From assembly GCF_001939075.1 (NCBI RefSeq), contig NZ_MPTA01000001.1, forward strand, positions 310,001 to 374,000: a stretch of DNA of 64,000 nt, in the 5' to 3' direction. Under the pieces are notes generated by a model. That model was not told the origin of the DNA. It worked only from the letters and a program-made list of their open reading frames with translations, and searched no databases. The stretch is from Paenisporosarcina indica. GTDB taxonomy: Bacteria; Bacillota; Bacilli; Bacillales_A; Planococcaceae. The position numbers and the translations under genes are program-made. This document shows positions 55,376 to 64,000 of the stretch, one piece after another. Position 1 is the first letter of the stretch. Each line of letters opens with the position of its first letter.

Positions 55376-55732
55376 ATGTGGCTACCATTGCTTGGATTGA
55401 TTTTGGGGATTTCGCTTGGGCTGCTGACCGATATTCAGATCCCTTCGGTGTATGAAAACTATTTATCCATCGCGGTATTAGCGGCTCTTGATACATTGTT
55501 CGGTGGCATTCGTGCACAGTTACAACATGTATATGACGACAAAGTATTTGTAAGTGGATTTTTCTTTAACATTGCTTTGGCCGCAGGACTTGCTTTTTTA
55601 GGGGTACACTTAGGTGTGGACTTGTATCTAGCTGCAATTTTTGCCTTTGGAGTGCGTCTATTCCAAAATATTGCAGTGATTCGACGCATCATCCTGACAA
55701 AGTGGTCGGAAAGAAAAGGGACTATTGACTAA
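55376..55732 (+). CDS. sbp: small basic protein Sbp (DUF1290)
   Basis: 118-residue membrane protein with about four helices; LGLILGISLGLLTDIQIP start and the ALDTLFGGIRA motif define the DUF1290 family. Unknown function, encoded just before ftsA in Bacillus. Four bases after ylxX. Confidence 0.88.
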   Translation: MWLPLLGLILGISLGLLTDIQIPSVYENYLSIAVLAALDTLFGGIRAQLQHVYDDKVFVSGFFFNIALAAGLAFLGVHLGVDLYLAAIFAFGVRLFQNIAVIRRIILTKWSERKGTID

Positions 55733-55779
55733 AAAACAGTCGAATAGAAGGAAAATTTACAACTTTTAATGATAATGCT

Positions 55780-55808
55780 TAGACAAGCTTGATAGAATGC
55801 AATAGAAT
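55780..55808 (+). promoter_or_regulatory. probable sigma-A promoter for ftsAZ
   Basis: TAGACA at 55780-55785, 17-base spacer, TAGAAT at 55803-55808; each hexamer matches 5 of 6. It lies about 36 bases before the ftsA start. Confidence 0.6.
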
Positions 55809-55843
55809 GATGAGTAAAGAGTTGTTGAAGGAGGTGCCACGGA

Positions 55844-57133
55844 TTGAATCAAACTGAATTATATGTTTCTCTTGATATCGGGTCTTCATCAATAAAGGTC
55901 CTGATTGGAGAAATGACAGAGGGTTCCTTAAATGTAATTGGTGTTGGGAATGTAAAGTCAAATGGTATTCGAAAAGGTGCCATTGTCGATATTGATGCAA
56001 CTGTACAGTCCATTAAAAAGGCCATTGACCAAGCTGAACGAATGATTGGGATGTCCATAAACGAAGTAGTATTAGGAATTCCTGCTAACCAGAGCATGTT
56101 GCAACAGGTAAAAGGCGTGGTAGCAGTTAACAGTGAAAATCGTGAAATTACTGATGATGATTTAGATCGAGTAATGGAATCGGCACAGGTGATGTCCATT
56201 CCACCAGAAAGAGAATTAGTCAATTTGGTGCCAAAGCAATTTATTGTGGATCATTTAGATGAAATTAAAGATCCTCGTGGAATGATTGGTATTCGATTGG
56301 AAATGGATGGTACGATGTTGACGACATCCAAAACGATCTTACACAATGTGTTACGGTGTGTAGAACGTGCGGGTCTTCAAATTCGTGAAATTTATTTACA
56401 ACCATTGGCCGCAGGACACTTTGCCTTATCGGAAGATGAAAAAAATCATGGCACCGCTTTTATTGATATAGGCGGGGGATCAACAACAATTGCTGTGTTC
56501 CAAGACGGACATTTAACACATACATCCGTTTTACCTGTTGGTGGAGATCATTTGACAAAAGATTTATCGATTGTCTTAAAAACTCCAACTGAGCAAGCGG
56601 AAAAAATCAAACAACAATATGGACATGCCTTTTACGATGATGCATCTGACGATGAATTGTTTGAAGTACCTGTAATTGGTGCGGAAATGAAAGAACAGTA
56701 TAGTCAGAGATACATATCAGAAATTATTGGCGTTCGTTTAGAAGAGTTATTTGAATTAGTGTTAGAAGAGTTTTACCGCATGGGCATACAAGATTTACCA
56801 GGTGGTGTCGTAATTACTGGCGGTGTAGCAAAACTAGAAGGACTTACGCAATTAGCACGTCATATTTTGCAAACTAGAGTTAGACTTTATACACCTGAGT
56901 ACATTGGCGTAAGAGAACCTGGATACGCGACAGCGGTAGGATTAATACGTTACGCTCATATGGAAGATCAATTCTTTAACCGATTTGGTGTAAGCAATGC
57001 TCTAGGGCAGTCGAAAAGACCAGAACATAGTGCACCAGCTCCCAAAAAGCAAAAACAAGTGAAAGAAAGTTATGAAGACAAAGAAAGTGTTATGGGGAAA
57101 GCGCGCAAGTTCCTCGATAAATTTTTCGAATAA
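55844..57133 (+). CDS. ftsA: cell division protein FtsA
   Basis: Actin-like protein that tethers FtsZ to the membrane. 429 residues with the phosphate-1 motif [15 protein letters not shown] near 9, phosphate-2 [15 protein letters not shown] near 205, [13 protein letters not shown] near 325 and a C-terminal amphipathic helix ([12 protein letters not shown]). TTG start at 55844 follows GAAGGAGGTG. Confidence 0.96.
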   Translation: MNQTELYVSLDIGSSSIKVLIGEMTEGSLNVIGVGNVKSNGIRKGAIVDIDATVQSIKKAIDQAERMIGMSINEVVLGIPANQSMLQQVKGVVAVNSENREITDDDLDRVMESAQVMSIPPERELVNLVPKQFIVDHLDEIKDPRGMIGIRLEMDGTMLTTSKTILHNVLRCVERAGLQIREIYLQPLAAGHFALSEDEKNHGTAFIDIGGGSTTIAVFQDGHLTHTSVLPVGGDHLTKDLSIVLKTPTEQAEKIKQQYGHAFYDDASDDELFEVPVIGAEMKEQYSQRYISEIIGVRLEELFELVLEEFYRMGIQDLPGGVVITGGVAKLEGLTQLARHILQTRVRLYTPEYIGVREPGYATAVGLIRYAHMEDQFFNRFGVSNALGQSKRPEHSAPAPKKQKQVKESYEDKESVMGKARKFLDKFFE

Positions 57134-57170
57134 AAACCATAGACTATTTGTAATAGAAGGAGGAAATGCG

Positions 57171-58349
57171 ATGTTGGAGTTTGATACAAATGTAGACCAA
57201 CTTGCCGTCATTAAAGTAATTGGTGTCGGTGGCGGTGGTAACAACGCTGTAAACCGTATGATTGAACACGGCGTACAAGGTGTGGAATTTATTGCAGTGA
57301 ATACAGATGCACAAGCATTGAATCTATCAAGAGCAGAAGTGAGATTACAAATTGGTGCAAAATTAACTCGTGGACTTGGAGCTGGCGCAAATCCTGAAGT
57401 TGGTAAAAAAGCAGCTGAAGAGAGCAAAGAACAAATCGAGGAAGCATTGCGCGGAGCTGATATGGTATTTGTAACTGCAGGTATGGGTGGAGGTACTGGA
57501 ACTGGTGCTGCCCCTGTAGTCGCTCAAATTGCTCGTGAAATTGGAGCATTGACAGTAGGTGTTGTCACTCGTCCATTCACTTTTGAAGGTAGAAAACGCT
57601 CGACTCAAGCCATCGGTGGAATTGGTGCGATGAAAGAAGCAGTTGATACACTAATTGTTATTCCGAACGATAAATTACTTGAAATCGTGGACAAAAATAC
57701 CCCGATGCTAGAAGCGTTCCGTGAAGCGGATAATGTACTTCGTCAAGGTGTTCAAGGTATTTCTGATTTAATTGCCGTTCCGGGATTAATTAACTTGGAC
57801 TTTGCTGACGTTAAAACAATCATTTCAAACAAAGGTTCTGCTCTTATGGGCATCGGGATTTCGACTGGTGAAAACCGTGCTGCAGAAGCCGCGAAAAAAG
57901 CCATCTCTAGTCCACTCTTAGAAACGTCAATTGACGGAGCAAAAGGTGTCTTGATGAATATCACCGGCGGATCAAACTTAAGCTTATTTGAAGTTCAGGA
58001 AGCTGCTGATATTGTTGCCTCTGCTTCAGATGAAGATGTAAACATGATTTTCGGTTCTGTCATTAACGATAATTTAAAAGATGAAATTATCGTGACAGTC
58101 ATTGCAACTGGTTTCAATGAAGAGCCGATTACATTACGACCTAATCGCAATGCTGGTTTTGGGGCTGCACGTTCTCAACAATCAGCGGTTCAGACTCAAG
58201 CACCAACAGCGGCACCAACGCGTGAAACTAGACGTGAAGAAGCACCTTCATATCAACAACAAGAGCCTTCTAGAAGAGAGACGCAAACTTCACATCAAGA
58301 AGATACGTTAGACATTCCGACATTCTTACGTAATCGTCAGAAGAGATAA
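57171..58349 (+). CDS. ftsZ: cell division GTPase FtsZ
   Basis: Tubulin homolog forming the Z ring. 392 residues with [13 protein letters not shown] near 20, the tubulin signature [13 protein letters not shown] near 106, [10 protein letters not shown] near 207, a variable linker rich in Gln/Thr/Arg, and the conserved C-terminal peptide ([10 protein letters not shown]) that binds FtsA and SepF. ATG 57171 follows AAGGAGGAAA. Confidence 0.98.
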   Translation: MLEFDTNVDQLAVIKVIGVGGGGNNAVNRMIEHGVQGVEFIAVNTDAQALNLSRAEVRLQIGAKLTRGLGAGANPEVGKKAAEESKEQIEEALRGADMVFVTAGMGGGTGTGAAPVVAQIAREIGALTVGVVTRPFTFEGRKRSTQAIGGIGAMKEAVDTLIVIPNDKLLEIVDKNTPMLEAFREADNVLRQGVQGISDLIAVPGLINLDFADVKTIISNKGSALMGIGISTGENRAAEAAKKAISSPLLETSIDGAKGVLMNITGGSNLSLFEVQEAADIVASASDEDVNMIFGSVINDNLKDEIIVTVIATGFNEEPITLRPNRNAGFGAARSQQSAVQTQAPTAAPTRETRREEAPSYQQQEPSRRETQTSHQEDTLDIPTFLRNRQKR

Positions 58350-58432
58350 TTACGTCAGAATAAGTTAGTCATGTCAGCCCCGACTAACTACAGCGGTATG
58401 CAGAGTAAGTGCATGCGGAAGATAATAAGTAG

Positions 58433-58482
58433 AAAGCCCATTACATGGAGCCAACGTGGCCCATGTAATGGGCTTTTTTTGT
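58433..58482 (+). terminator. terminator of ftsAZ
   Basis: A near-perfect 16-bp stem, AAAGCCCATTACATGG with CCCATGTAATGGGCTTT, followed by seven T. Confidence 0.95.
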
Positions 58483-58545
58483 CGTAGATTTTTTTACGAG
58501 AGGAACAAGAATTGACAGGTTTTGCAAATGACAAGTGATAACTTA
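58480..58545 (+). promoter_or_regulatory. candidate Spo0A-controlled promoter of spoIIGA-sigE
   Basis: TTGACA at 58512-58517 is perfect, but the best -10 (GATAAC, 58537-58542) lies 19 bases away, longer than normal. TGTCGTA at 58480-58486 and, on the minus strand, TTGTCAT at 58528-58534 resemble the Spo0A box TGTCGAA. Bacillus spoIIG has the same abnormal -35/-10 spacing with Spo0A boxes. Confidence 0.4.
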
Positions 58546-58563
58546 TTAATAAGAGGTGAGAAA

Positions 58564-59394
58564 ATGTATGCTGAAGTTTTGATTGCGATAAATACACTCG
58601 TCAATTTTTCCTTGCTTTCTTTTTCAAATAAAATGGGATCATTTCATCAAAAAGCTTGGCGTTTGTGGGGGAGTGCCTTTATTGGTGGGGTGAGCATCGT
58701 ACTATTCGGTGGTAGTTTCATTTCCCTAGTATTTACTTTCATCTGTATGACGACATTAGCCTTTGGGTTCAATCGATCCAATTGGATACTTGCAGCAACG
58801 AATACGCTGATTGGTGCTTTATTTGCCGGTGGTTTATTAACGGTTATTCAACCACTATTAGCAAAAGCTAGTTGGTATGTTGTCTTGATCATTGCTGGTA
58901 CTGTATTAGCAATTAGTTTAGGCGGAATTCAGAAAAATTGGTTTCGTGTTAATTTAACGGCACTAAAAGACTCCTATATGGGACAAGTTACCATCCGTTT
59001 GTTTCAACAAGAATTTCAACTCACCTCGTATTCTGACACAGGTAATCTTTGCATTGAACCATTATCAGGCAATCCAGTTCACTTTATTTCCGCAGAAAAA
59101 ATGAAATCATATATTCCTTTAGAATTGTGGCAGTACCTATATTCTTTTGAAGGTACTTCGACTGAATCACTGAAAGATATTCCATTACCTTTCCAATCAC
59201 AAGTACGTCTAATCAGACTACAAACAGTGCAGAATCAGTCCACATGGGCAATCGGAATAAAAGTGGATCATATTCGATTGAAGACAACCTCAGAACACTC
59301 GTTAGGACCATGCTATATCGTACTTACAAAAAACAGTAAACATTTTCCACGTCAAACAGATGTAATTTTGCACGCTTCAACATTATTTAACTAA
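58564..59394 (+). CDS. spoIIGA: SpoIIGA, pro-sigma-E processing protease
   Basis: Septal-membrane aspartic protease that activates pro-sigma-E in the mother cell. 276 residues: five membrane helices (about 1-145), then a protease domain with the SYSDTGN active-site motif (Asp about residue 161). ATG 58564 follows AGAGGTGAG. Encoded directly upstream of its substrate sigE. Confidence 0.93.
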   Translation: MYAEVLIAINTLVNFSLLSFSNKMGSFHQKAWRLWGSAFIGGVSIVLFGGSFISLVFTFICMTTLAFGFNRSNWILAATNTLIGALFAGGLLTVIQPLLAKASWYVVLIIAGTVLAISLGGIQKNWFRVNLTALKDSYMGQVTIRLFQQEFQLTSYSDTGNLCIEPLSGNPVHFISAEKMKSYIPLELWQYLYSFEGTSTESLKDIPLPFQSQVRLIRLQTVQNQSTWAIGIKVDHIRLKTTSEHSLGPCYIVLTKNSKHFPRQTDVILHASTLFN

Positions 59395-59413
59395 ACCAGG
59401 GAGGATGAATGCT

Positions 59414-60121
59414 ATGTTAATCAGAATTTGGAATCGACTTGTTAGACTTTGGAGTCAATGGCGCAGTAAAGGAACATACTATATTGGCGGAAGTGAATCC
59501 TTGCCACACCCAATGAATCGTGAAGAAGAAGCAAAAACGATTGAAGCGTTTATGAATGGAAATTTGACGGCTCGCGATACATTAATTGAGCGTAACTTGA
59601 GGTTAGTTGTCTACATTGCTAGACGATTTGAAAATACCGGTACACATATAGAAGATTTAATTAGCATTGGGTCTATTGGATTGATTAAAGCGATCGAAAC
59701 GTTCAACACTGAGAAAAAAATCAAACTGGCTACGTATGCTTCACGCTGTATTGAAAATGAAATATTAATGCATCTTCGTAAGACTAGTCGCCTAAAATCT
59801 GAAGTTTCTTTTGACGAACCATTAAATTCTGATGCGGATGGCAATGAACTTTTACTTTCTGATATTTTAGGAACAGATGAACATATTATTGCAGAAGATG
59901 TAGAGAAAAAAATAGAACGTCAATTTATGTTTTCGGCAATCGACTTATTAGAGAAACGAGAAAAATACATTATGGAGTGTCGATTCGGTTTAAATGGTCA
60001 AGAAGAGATGACACAAAAAGAAGTCGCCGATATGCTTGGTATATCACAATCCTATATTTCTCGTTTAGAAAAGAAAATTATTCATGACTTACGGGAAGAG
60101 TTAAATCAACCAACAGCTTGA
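59414..60121 (+). CDS. sigE: mother-cell sigma factor E (pro-form)
   Basis: 235-residue pro-sigma-E. An amphipathic pro-sequence ([19 protein letters not shown]) precedes YYIGGSE, where SpoIIGA is expected to cut. Region 2 ([20 protein letters not shown] ... [10 protein letters not shown], key residues about 58-100), region 4 helix-turn-helix [21 protein letters not shown] near 200. ATG 59414 chosen with GGGAGGATG upstream; ATG 59405 overlaps that site. Confidence 0.95.
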   Translation: MLIRIWNRLVRLWSQWRSKGTYYIGGSESLPHPMNREEEAKTIEAFMNGNLTARDTLIERNLRLVVYIARRFENTGTHIEDLISIGSIGLIKAIETFNTEKKIKLATYASRCIENEILMHLRKTSRLKSEVSFDEPLNSDADGNELLLSDILGTDEHIIAEDVEKKIERQFMFSAIDLLEKREKYIMECRFGLNGQEEMTQKEVADMLGISQSYISRLEKKIIHDLREELNQPTA

Positions 60122-60153
60122 TGGAATGGATGAATTTGGAGAAGTAGAAGCAC

Positions 60154-60182
60154 GCATATAATCCCTCGTGGCGGACACACTG
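60154..60182 (+). promoter_or_regulatory. sigma-F-type promoter of sigG
   Basis: GCATA at 60154-60158 and GGACACACTG at 60173-60182, spacer 14. These match the forespore sigma-F consensus (GYATA, GGNRANAHTR) with one mismatch in the -10. Bacillus sigG is transcribed by sigma-F, so the location 40 bases before the start codon fits. Confidence 0.6.
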
Positions 60183-60221
60183 ATATGTATCACAGTGTTG
60201 AACAGTTCGGAGGGAAAAGCG

Positions 60222-61010
60222 ATGGTACGTACAAAAGTCGAATTATGCGGTGTAGATACGTCAAAGCTACCAGTATTATCAAACGAAGTGATGACACAAA
60301 CCTTTATACGTCTACAAAGTGGAGATGAATTTGCTAAAGATGAGTTAGTAATGGGAAATTTACGATTGGTACTTAGTTTAGTCCAACGTTTTGCATACCG
60401 TGGGGAACAAGCAGATGATCTATTTCAAGTAGGTTGTATAGGATTAATTAAATCAATTGAAAACTTTGATTTAAAACACAATGTACGTTTTTCAACGTAT
60501 GCAGTGCCGATGATCATTGGGGAAATCAGAAGGCATTTGCGTGATCATCATCCAGTTCGTGTATCAAGATCATTACGCGATATTGCTTATAAATCGATGA
60601 AAGCTAAAGAACAATATATTACAGATCATTTACATGAACCTACTTTACAACAGTTATCGGAAATAACGGAGATTCCCCATGAAGATATCCTATTTGCTTT
60701 GGATGCGATACAAGAACCTATATCGTTGCATGAGCCCATTTATCATGATGGCGGGGATCCGGTATTCATGCTTGACCAATTGCGGGATGAGCAAGTCTCG
60801 GAAGAGTCATGGTCGACGTATGTGTTTATGAAGGAAAGTATAAGCAAACTAGATTTACGAGAACAAAAAATCTTAGCGAAACGTTATTACTATGGAGAGA
60901 CGCAAACTGAGATTGCAAAAGAATTAGGTATATCACAAGCACAAATATCAAGACTTGAGAAACATGCGATTCGTGTAATTAAAGAACAGTATAATCTAGA
61001 CGGTAAGTAA
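60222..61010 (+). CDS. sigG: forespore sigma factor G
   Basis: Late forespore sigma factor, 262 residues, with the family-specific start VELCGVDTSKLPVL, region 2 (MGNLRLVLSLVQRFAYRGE ... RFSTYAVPMIIGEIRRHLRD), region 3 VRVSRSLRDIAYK and region 4 TQTEIAKELGISQAQISRLEKHA. ATG 60222 follows CGGAGGGAAA. A stem-loop terminator follows. Confidence 0.96.
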   Translation: MVRTKVELCGVDTSKLPVLSNEVMTQTFIRLQSGDEFAKDELVMGNLRLVLSLVQRFAYRGEQADDLFQVGCIGLIKSIENFDLKHNVRFSTYAVPMIIGEIRRHLRDHHPVRVSRSLRDIAYKSMKAKEQYITDHLHEPTLQQLSEITEIPHEDILFALDAIQEPISLHEPIYHDGGDPVFMLDQLRDEQVSEESWSTYVFMKESISKLDLREQKILAKRYYYGETQTEIAKELGISQAQISRLEKHAIRVIKEQYNLDGK

Positions 61011-61013
61011 TAA

Positions 61014-61057
61014 CAAAAGAGCATTTATTCCATTTCGGAATAAATGCTCTTTTTGAA
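61014..61057 (+). terminator. terminator of sigG
   Basis: AAAAGAGCATTTATTCC pairs with GGAATAAATGCTCTTTT, followed by T. Confidence 0.92.
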
Positions 61058-61065
61058 TATAAAAA

Positions 61066-61741
61066 GTATAGAATTTGGGACTACCACAAAACGAGCGTTG
61101 ACTGGAACAAGTATTCCCTATAATACCGCTTCAGCACTTTGAGGATCTCCCGCGATAAGCCAGGCAGAAGATCACTGCCAGTCTTCTCGCTCCGGCTAGC
61201 ACTTGAAAGGCGCCTATGCTGGTACTGCATAGTCAAATTGATTCCATCTCATTTCTTACAGCATATACAGATAACTAAAGAGCCTTTCCGGATTTTTATC
61301 GAGGAAAGGCTCGCTTGTTTAGATTGAAAGTACTTTTTCAGTGGCCTACTTCGTTTTGATGGGGATTTATATGGAGTAAATTGGGTGAATGGGTAGAAAT
61401 CAAAATGAAGAAAATAAAATAAATAGCCACGCTTCTTAAACAGTAGCGTAGCGGAAAACAAAACGAAGGCGCGTACGCTGATTCTGCATGGGTAATTGAT
61501 TTCATCTAATTCAGTTGTTTTGTACCTTCAAACACCAAAATAGAAACACAGTACGGTCACCAAAATAAAGAAAGTAGTGGAAGGTCAAAATTTCATCTTT
61601 GACCGATTGATCGATAAAGGAAGGGAACTATTCTCAAGTTGACCAATTCAAATTCACTGTTCGCATTGAGGCAACAAGGCATCCATAGCGACCTGTGAAC
61701 TTGAATGTGTCAGTAATCATTCTCAGTTTTCAATCACATTA
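61066..61741. repeat. long intergenic repeat, copy D (between sigG and ylmC)
   Basis: An almost full-length copy fills the 805-base gap: GGGACTACCACAAAACGAG, AAGTATTCCCTATAATACC, CTTCTCGCTCCGGCTAGCAC, ACTTGAAAGGCGCCTATGC at 61201, hairpin GAGCCTTTCC/GGAAAGGCTC (61280-61312), GCTTGTTTAGATTGAAAG, an ACGC/GCGT stem near 61426-61453, a second short piece of the GGCGCGTACGCTG block near 61468, TTTCATCTTTGACCGATTG near 61590, TTCTCAAGTTG, and ATAGCGACCTGTGAACTTGA at 61687. The B hairpin near the right end is missing. No protein is encoded. Confidence 0.8.
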
Positions 61742-61815
61742 AAAGACCTTGCGTCATTTTGTCAGGTTTTTCTTACATACCTAAACATAAACTGTATGAA
61801 AAGGGGGAATGACAG

Positions 61816-62064
61816 TTGAAATTTACGGAAATCCAACAAAAAGAATTTATTGAAGCAAGCGATGGAAGGATGTTAGGATATGTCAACGATGCAGAAATAT
61901 CGAAAGAACATGGAAAGATTGAATCTTTTTTTTTAGCTGAACCGAAAAAAATGCTAGAATTATTTTCAGGAAACCGACCTACAATTGTAATCCGATTAGC
62001 AGATATCAAAGTTATCGGTAAGGACGTAGTTATTGTACAGTCCAGTGTTACAGAACAGGGATAA
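61816..62064 (+). CDS. ylmC: YlmC/YmxH family PRC-barrel protein
   Basis: 82-residue PRC-barrel protein of the YlmC/YmxH sporulation-associated family (KEFIEASDGRMLGYVNDAEI start, DIKVIGKDVVIV end). Role unknown. TTG start at 61816 follows AAGGGGGAATG. CATAAACT at 61786-61793 resembles a sigma-E -10 but no good -35 is seen. Confidence 0.82.
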   Translation: MKFTEIQQKEFIEASDGRMLGYVNDAEISKEHGKIESFFLAEPKKMLELFSGNRPTIVIRLADIKVIGKDVVIVQSSVTEQG

Positions 62065-62132
62065 ACATTGAATTATCAACGTTTTGTTGATACAATATAA
62101 TGACAACATCAATACTTTTAAGTAAGGAACTC

Positions 62133-62828
62133 ATGATTATGCAAATTGAACTTAAACTTCAACAAATACAACAAAAAATTACCCAAGCATGTGAGCTAGT
62201 AAATCGGTCAATGTCTGATGTCCATATCGTGGCAGTAACAAAATCTGTATCAATCGAGCGAACACTAGAAACCTTACAAGTAGGGTTAACTCATCTTGGT
62301 GAAAACCGTCCGGAAGGTTTGCTCAGTAAACAGGAAATGATAAAAACACCGGCAGTATGGCATTACATTGGTTCCTTACAAACTAGAAAAGTGAAACAAG
62401 TTATTAACCATATACATGTATTACATTCACTTGATCGTCTTAGCCTGGCTGATGAAATACAAAAAAGAGCAGATAAGCAGATTGATTGTTTTGTACAAGC
62501 AAATGTTTCCGGTGAAGAATCAAAACAAGGAATTGGACTTGAAGATGTCGAATCATTCATTGAATCCATTAAAGATCATAATCGGATTCGTATTATCGGG
62601 CTCATGACAATGGCTCCAAATACTACTGATGAACATGTCATCCGCAATGTCTTTAAGTCTCTGAAAGCCATGCAACTGAAAATAGCTGAAAAACAATACG
62701 CACACGCTCCTTGCACAGAACTGTCTATGGGGATGTCAAATGACTACGAAATTGCGATTGAAGAAGGCGCTACATATGTTCGAATTGGCACAGCACTAGT
62801 CGGAGAAGAAAGTGAGGATCTCACATGA
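62133..62828 (+). CDS. ylmE: YggS-family pyridoxal-phosphate homeostasis protein (YlmE)
   Basis: Single TIM-barrel PLP-binding protein (231 residues) that controls free PLP. PLP-lysine motif VAVTKSVS near 31, [47 protein letters not shown] at the C-terminus (key MGMSxDxxxAI and RIG). GENR-PEG replaces the usual GENRVQE. Start 62133 or 62139 after TAAGGA. The pgeF (ylmD) gene usually found before it is absent. Its stop overlaps sepF. Confidence 0.88.
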   Translation: MIMQIELKLQQIQQKITQACELVNRSMSDVHIVAVTKSVSIERTLETLQVGLTHLGENRPEGLLSKQEMIKTPAVWHYIGSLQTRKVKQVINHIHVLHSLDRLSLADEIQKRADKQIDCFVQANVSGEESKQGIGLEDVESFIESIKDHNRIRIIGLMTMAPNTTDEHVIRNVFKSLKAMQLKIAEKQYAHAPCTELSMGMSNDYEIAIEEGATYVRIGTALVGEESEDLT

Positions 62829-63286
62829 GCATGAAAAATAAATTCAAAAACTTTTTTTACTTAGAAGAGGAAGAAGAGACACCCAAAACAAATGAACGCA
62901 GAAATGAATCGCAACCTACGCCTCAGCCGACTGTTCGAAAAACTGCAAAAGAAAGAAGAGTCGTACAGAACGATACAAGTGCAACTTCCAATATTATCAG
63001 CCTACAAAATTTGCAAAAATCTTCAAAAGTAATATTAGTTGAACCTCGTGTATATGCAGAAGCACAGGATATTTCGGAGCATTTAAAAAACAAGCGTTCA
63101 GTCGTAGTAAATTTACAACGGATTGATAAAGATCAAGGAATTCGCATAGTAGATTTTTTGAGTGGAACCGTGTATGCTCTAGGTGGGGATATACAACGTA
63201 TCGGCACCGATATTTTCCTTTGTGCACCGGATACGGTAGAAGTGGCAGGAGCCATTTCTGATTATTTTTACGATGACTTACAATAA
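62825..63286 (+). CDS. sepF: cell division protein SepF
   Basis: 153-residue Z-ring-associated protein that also anchors FtsZ to membrane. N-terminal amphipathic anchor [18 protein letters not shown], low-complexity linker, and SepF core (about 65-150) with [43 protein letters not shown] (residues about 92-115) and [20 protein letters not shown] overlaps the ylmE stop (ATGA). Confidence 0.94.
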   Translation: MSMKNKFKNFFYLEEEEETPKTNERRNESQPTPQPTVRKTAKERRVVQNDTSATSNIISLQNLQKSSKVILVEPRVYAEAQDISEHLKNKRSVVVNLQRIDKDQGIRIVDFLSGTVYALGGDIQRIGTDIFLCAPDTVEVAGAISDYFYDDLQ

Positions 63287-63306
63287 TTGAGGTGTAATTA
63301 GTTCAT

Positions 63307-63567
63307 ATGGATTTAATATTTAAATTAATTTCAGAGGCATTAGGATTATATACAATCCTATTAATCATTAATATTTTTATGTCTTGGATACCGTCAATTC
63401 AAAATTCGAGTTTTGGTCAAATGTTAGGAAAAATTTGTGAACCTTATTTAGAGCAATTCAGACGTTTCATCCCACCTTTTGGCATGATAGACGTTTCACC
63501 AATTGTCGCTATTTTAGTGTTGAACCTAGCACGTAATGGGCTTCAACAATTAACTTTGATTGTTTGA
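63307..63567 (+). CDS. ylmG: YlmG, YggT family membrane protein
   Basis: 86-residue protein with two membrane helices and the YggT motif MSWIPSIQNSSFGQMLGKICEPYLEQFRRFIPP (residues about 28-60; key SWIP and EPYL..FR..IPP). Implicated in division or osmotic tolerance elsewhere. ATG follows TTGAGGTG. Confidence 0.88.
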   Translation: MDLIFKLISEALGLYTILLIINIFMSWIPSIQNSSFGQMLGKICEPYLEQFRRFIPPFGMIDVSPIVAILVLNLARNGLQQLTLIV

Positions 63568-63571
63568 AATC

Positions 63572-63597
63572 TTACCTCACATTGTGAGGTTTTTTTT
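63572..63597 (+). terminator. terminator of the ylmC-ylmG run
   Basis: CCTCACATTGTGAGG followed by eight T. Confidence 0.9.
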
Positions 63598-63620
63598 GAC
63601 CATTGAAAGGAAGAATACTT

Positions 63621-64000
63621 ATGGAACATGTATTGCAGCATTTTCGCAAAGATGAGCAGCCTTTTATTGAACAAGTCGGCGGATGGCTACGAGAAACACA
63701 AGATCGTTATGCGCCTAAACTGACAGATTTTCTAGATCCAAGACAACAATATATTGTACAGTCCATGGTTGGGCAAAATGATGATATAGTAGCAACAGAT
63801 TTTGGTGAATTTCCGGATGCAGAGAGAAAACGAATGTTTATCGCACCCTCTTATTTTGTTGCATCTAATGAAGACTACAACATTTCCATGTTATCAATTA
63901 AATACCCTTCGAAATTTATCAAATTAGAACATCCCGATGTATTGGGAACGTTAATGTCACTTGGACTTGATCGTTCGAAATATGGAGATATTCGTGTGGC
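63621..64000 (+). CDS. ylmH: YlmH RNA-binding protein (3' end outside window)
   Basis: The first 126 codons of YlmH, which carries an S4 RNA-binding domain in its missing C-terminus and has been linked to ribosome-associated quality control. ATG 63621 follows GAAAGGAAG. The visible part, with the FLDPRQQYI motif and FIAPSY..., matches the conserved N-terminal region that precedes S4, and the position between ylmG and divIVA is conserved in Bacillales. Confidence 0.85.
   Translation, partial: MEHVLQHFRKDEQPFIEQVGGWLRETQDRYAPKLTDFLDPRQQYIVQSMVGQNDDIVATDFGEFPDAERKRMFIAPSYFVASNEDYNISMLSIKYPSKFIKLEHPDVLGTLMSLGLDRSKYGDIRV

Noticed and set aside
61139-61461. Two short frames (61139-61327 plus, 61249-61461 minus) in repeat copy D
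   Set aside because: They overlap the repeat hairpin, lack start signals and have no counterpart in other copies.
61786-61793. sigma-E -10-like CATAAACT before ylmC
   Set aside because: No matching -35 at the right distance, so not called as a promoter.

Overview
This is a 64 kb stretch of low-GC chromosome from an endospore-forming member of the Bacillales. The gene order closely follows the Bacillus subtilis segment yktA-yktB-suhB / ylaF-typA-ylaH-ylaI-ylaN-ftsW-pycA / ctaA-ctaBCDEFG / ylbC-ylbO / bshC / mraZ-ftsZ / spoIIGA-sigE-sigG / ylmC-ylmH. Sequence style and several differences from Bacillus (no murE, murG or murB in the division cluster; a biotin-dependent acyl-CoA carboxylase operon next to ylbO) suggest Planococcaceae (Sporosarcina / Paenisporosarcina-like). 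That placement is inference from recall, not a database result.

Layout. 1-7.6 kb: end of a nitronate monooxygenase-like gene, small conserved proteins (YktA, YktB, YlaF, YlaH, YlaI, YlaL-like, YlaN), inositol monophosphatase and the ribosome-associated GTPase TypA. 7.6-20.5 kb: FtsW, pyruvate carboxylase, then heme A synthesis (ctaA divergent from ctaB) and the caa3 cytochrome oxidase operon with assembly factors CtaG and CtaM. 21-30.5 kb: a YtvI-type membrane protein, YugN, the CAP-domain protein YlbC, a divergent pair made of an ACT-less DapG-like aspartokinase and a MurE-like ligase with a DNPR (diaminopimelate-type) motif, then a thioesterase, YlbF/RicF, a phosphodiesterase, YlbG, RsmD and CoaD. 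31.4-43.4 kb: short YlbJ (SpoVV family), YlbL protease, TmcAL, YlbN-RpmF, a crotonase, YlbO, a three-gene acyl-CoA carboxylase behind a perfect cre-like site, PanE, and BshC. 43.5-58.4 kb: the dcw division and cell-wall cluster mraZ-rsmH-ftsL-pbpB-spoVD-mraY-murD-spoVE/ftsW-divIB-ylxW-ylxX-sbp-ftsA-ftsZ. 58.5-64 kb: spoIIGA-sigE-sigG, then ylmC, ylmE, sepF, ylmG and the start of ylmH.

The most interesting non-gene content is a family of long, degenerate, modular intergenic repeats. They fill the big gene-free gaps at about 12.3, 20.5-21.2, 30.5-31.4 and 61.1-61.7 kb. They share ordered sequence blocks, and at least two hairpins keep their pairing although the stem sequence differs between copies. 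Three of the four sit between convergent genes. The most interesting gene-level signal is the DapG-like / MurE-like divergent pair in a genome segment whose dcw cluster has lost murE. A possible role is a dedicated diaminopimelate branch for spore-cortex peptidoglycan in an organism whose vegetative wall uses another diamino acid. No tRNA, rRNA, CRISPR array, phage or transposase gene was seen.
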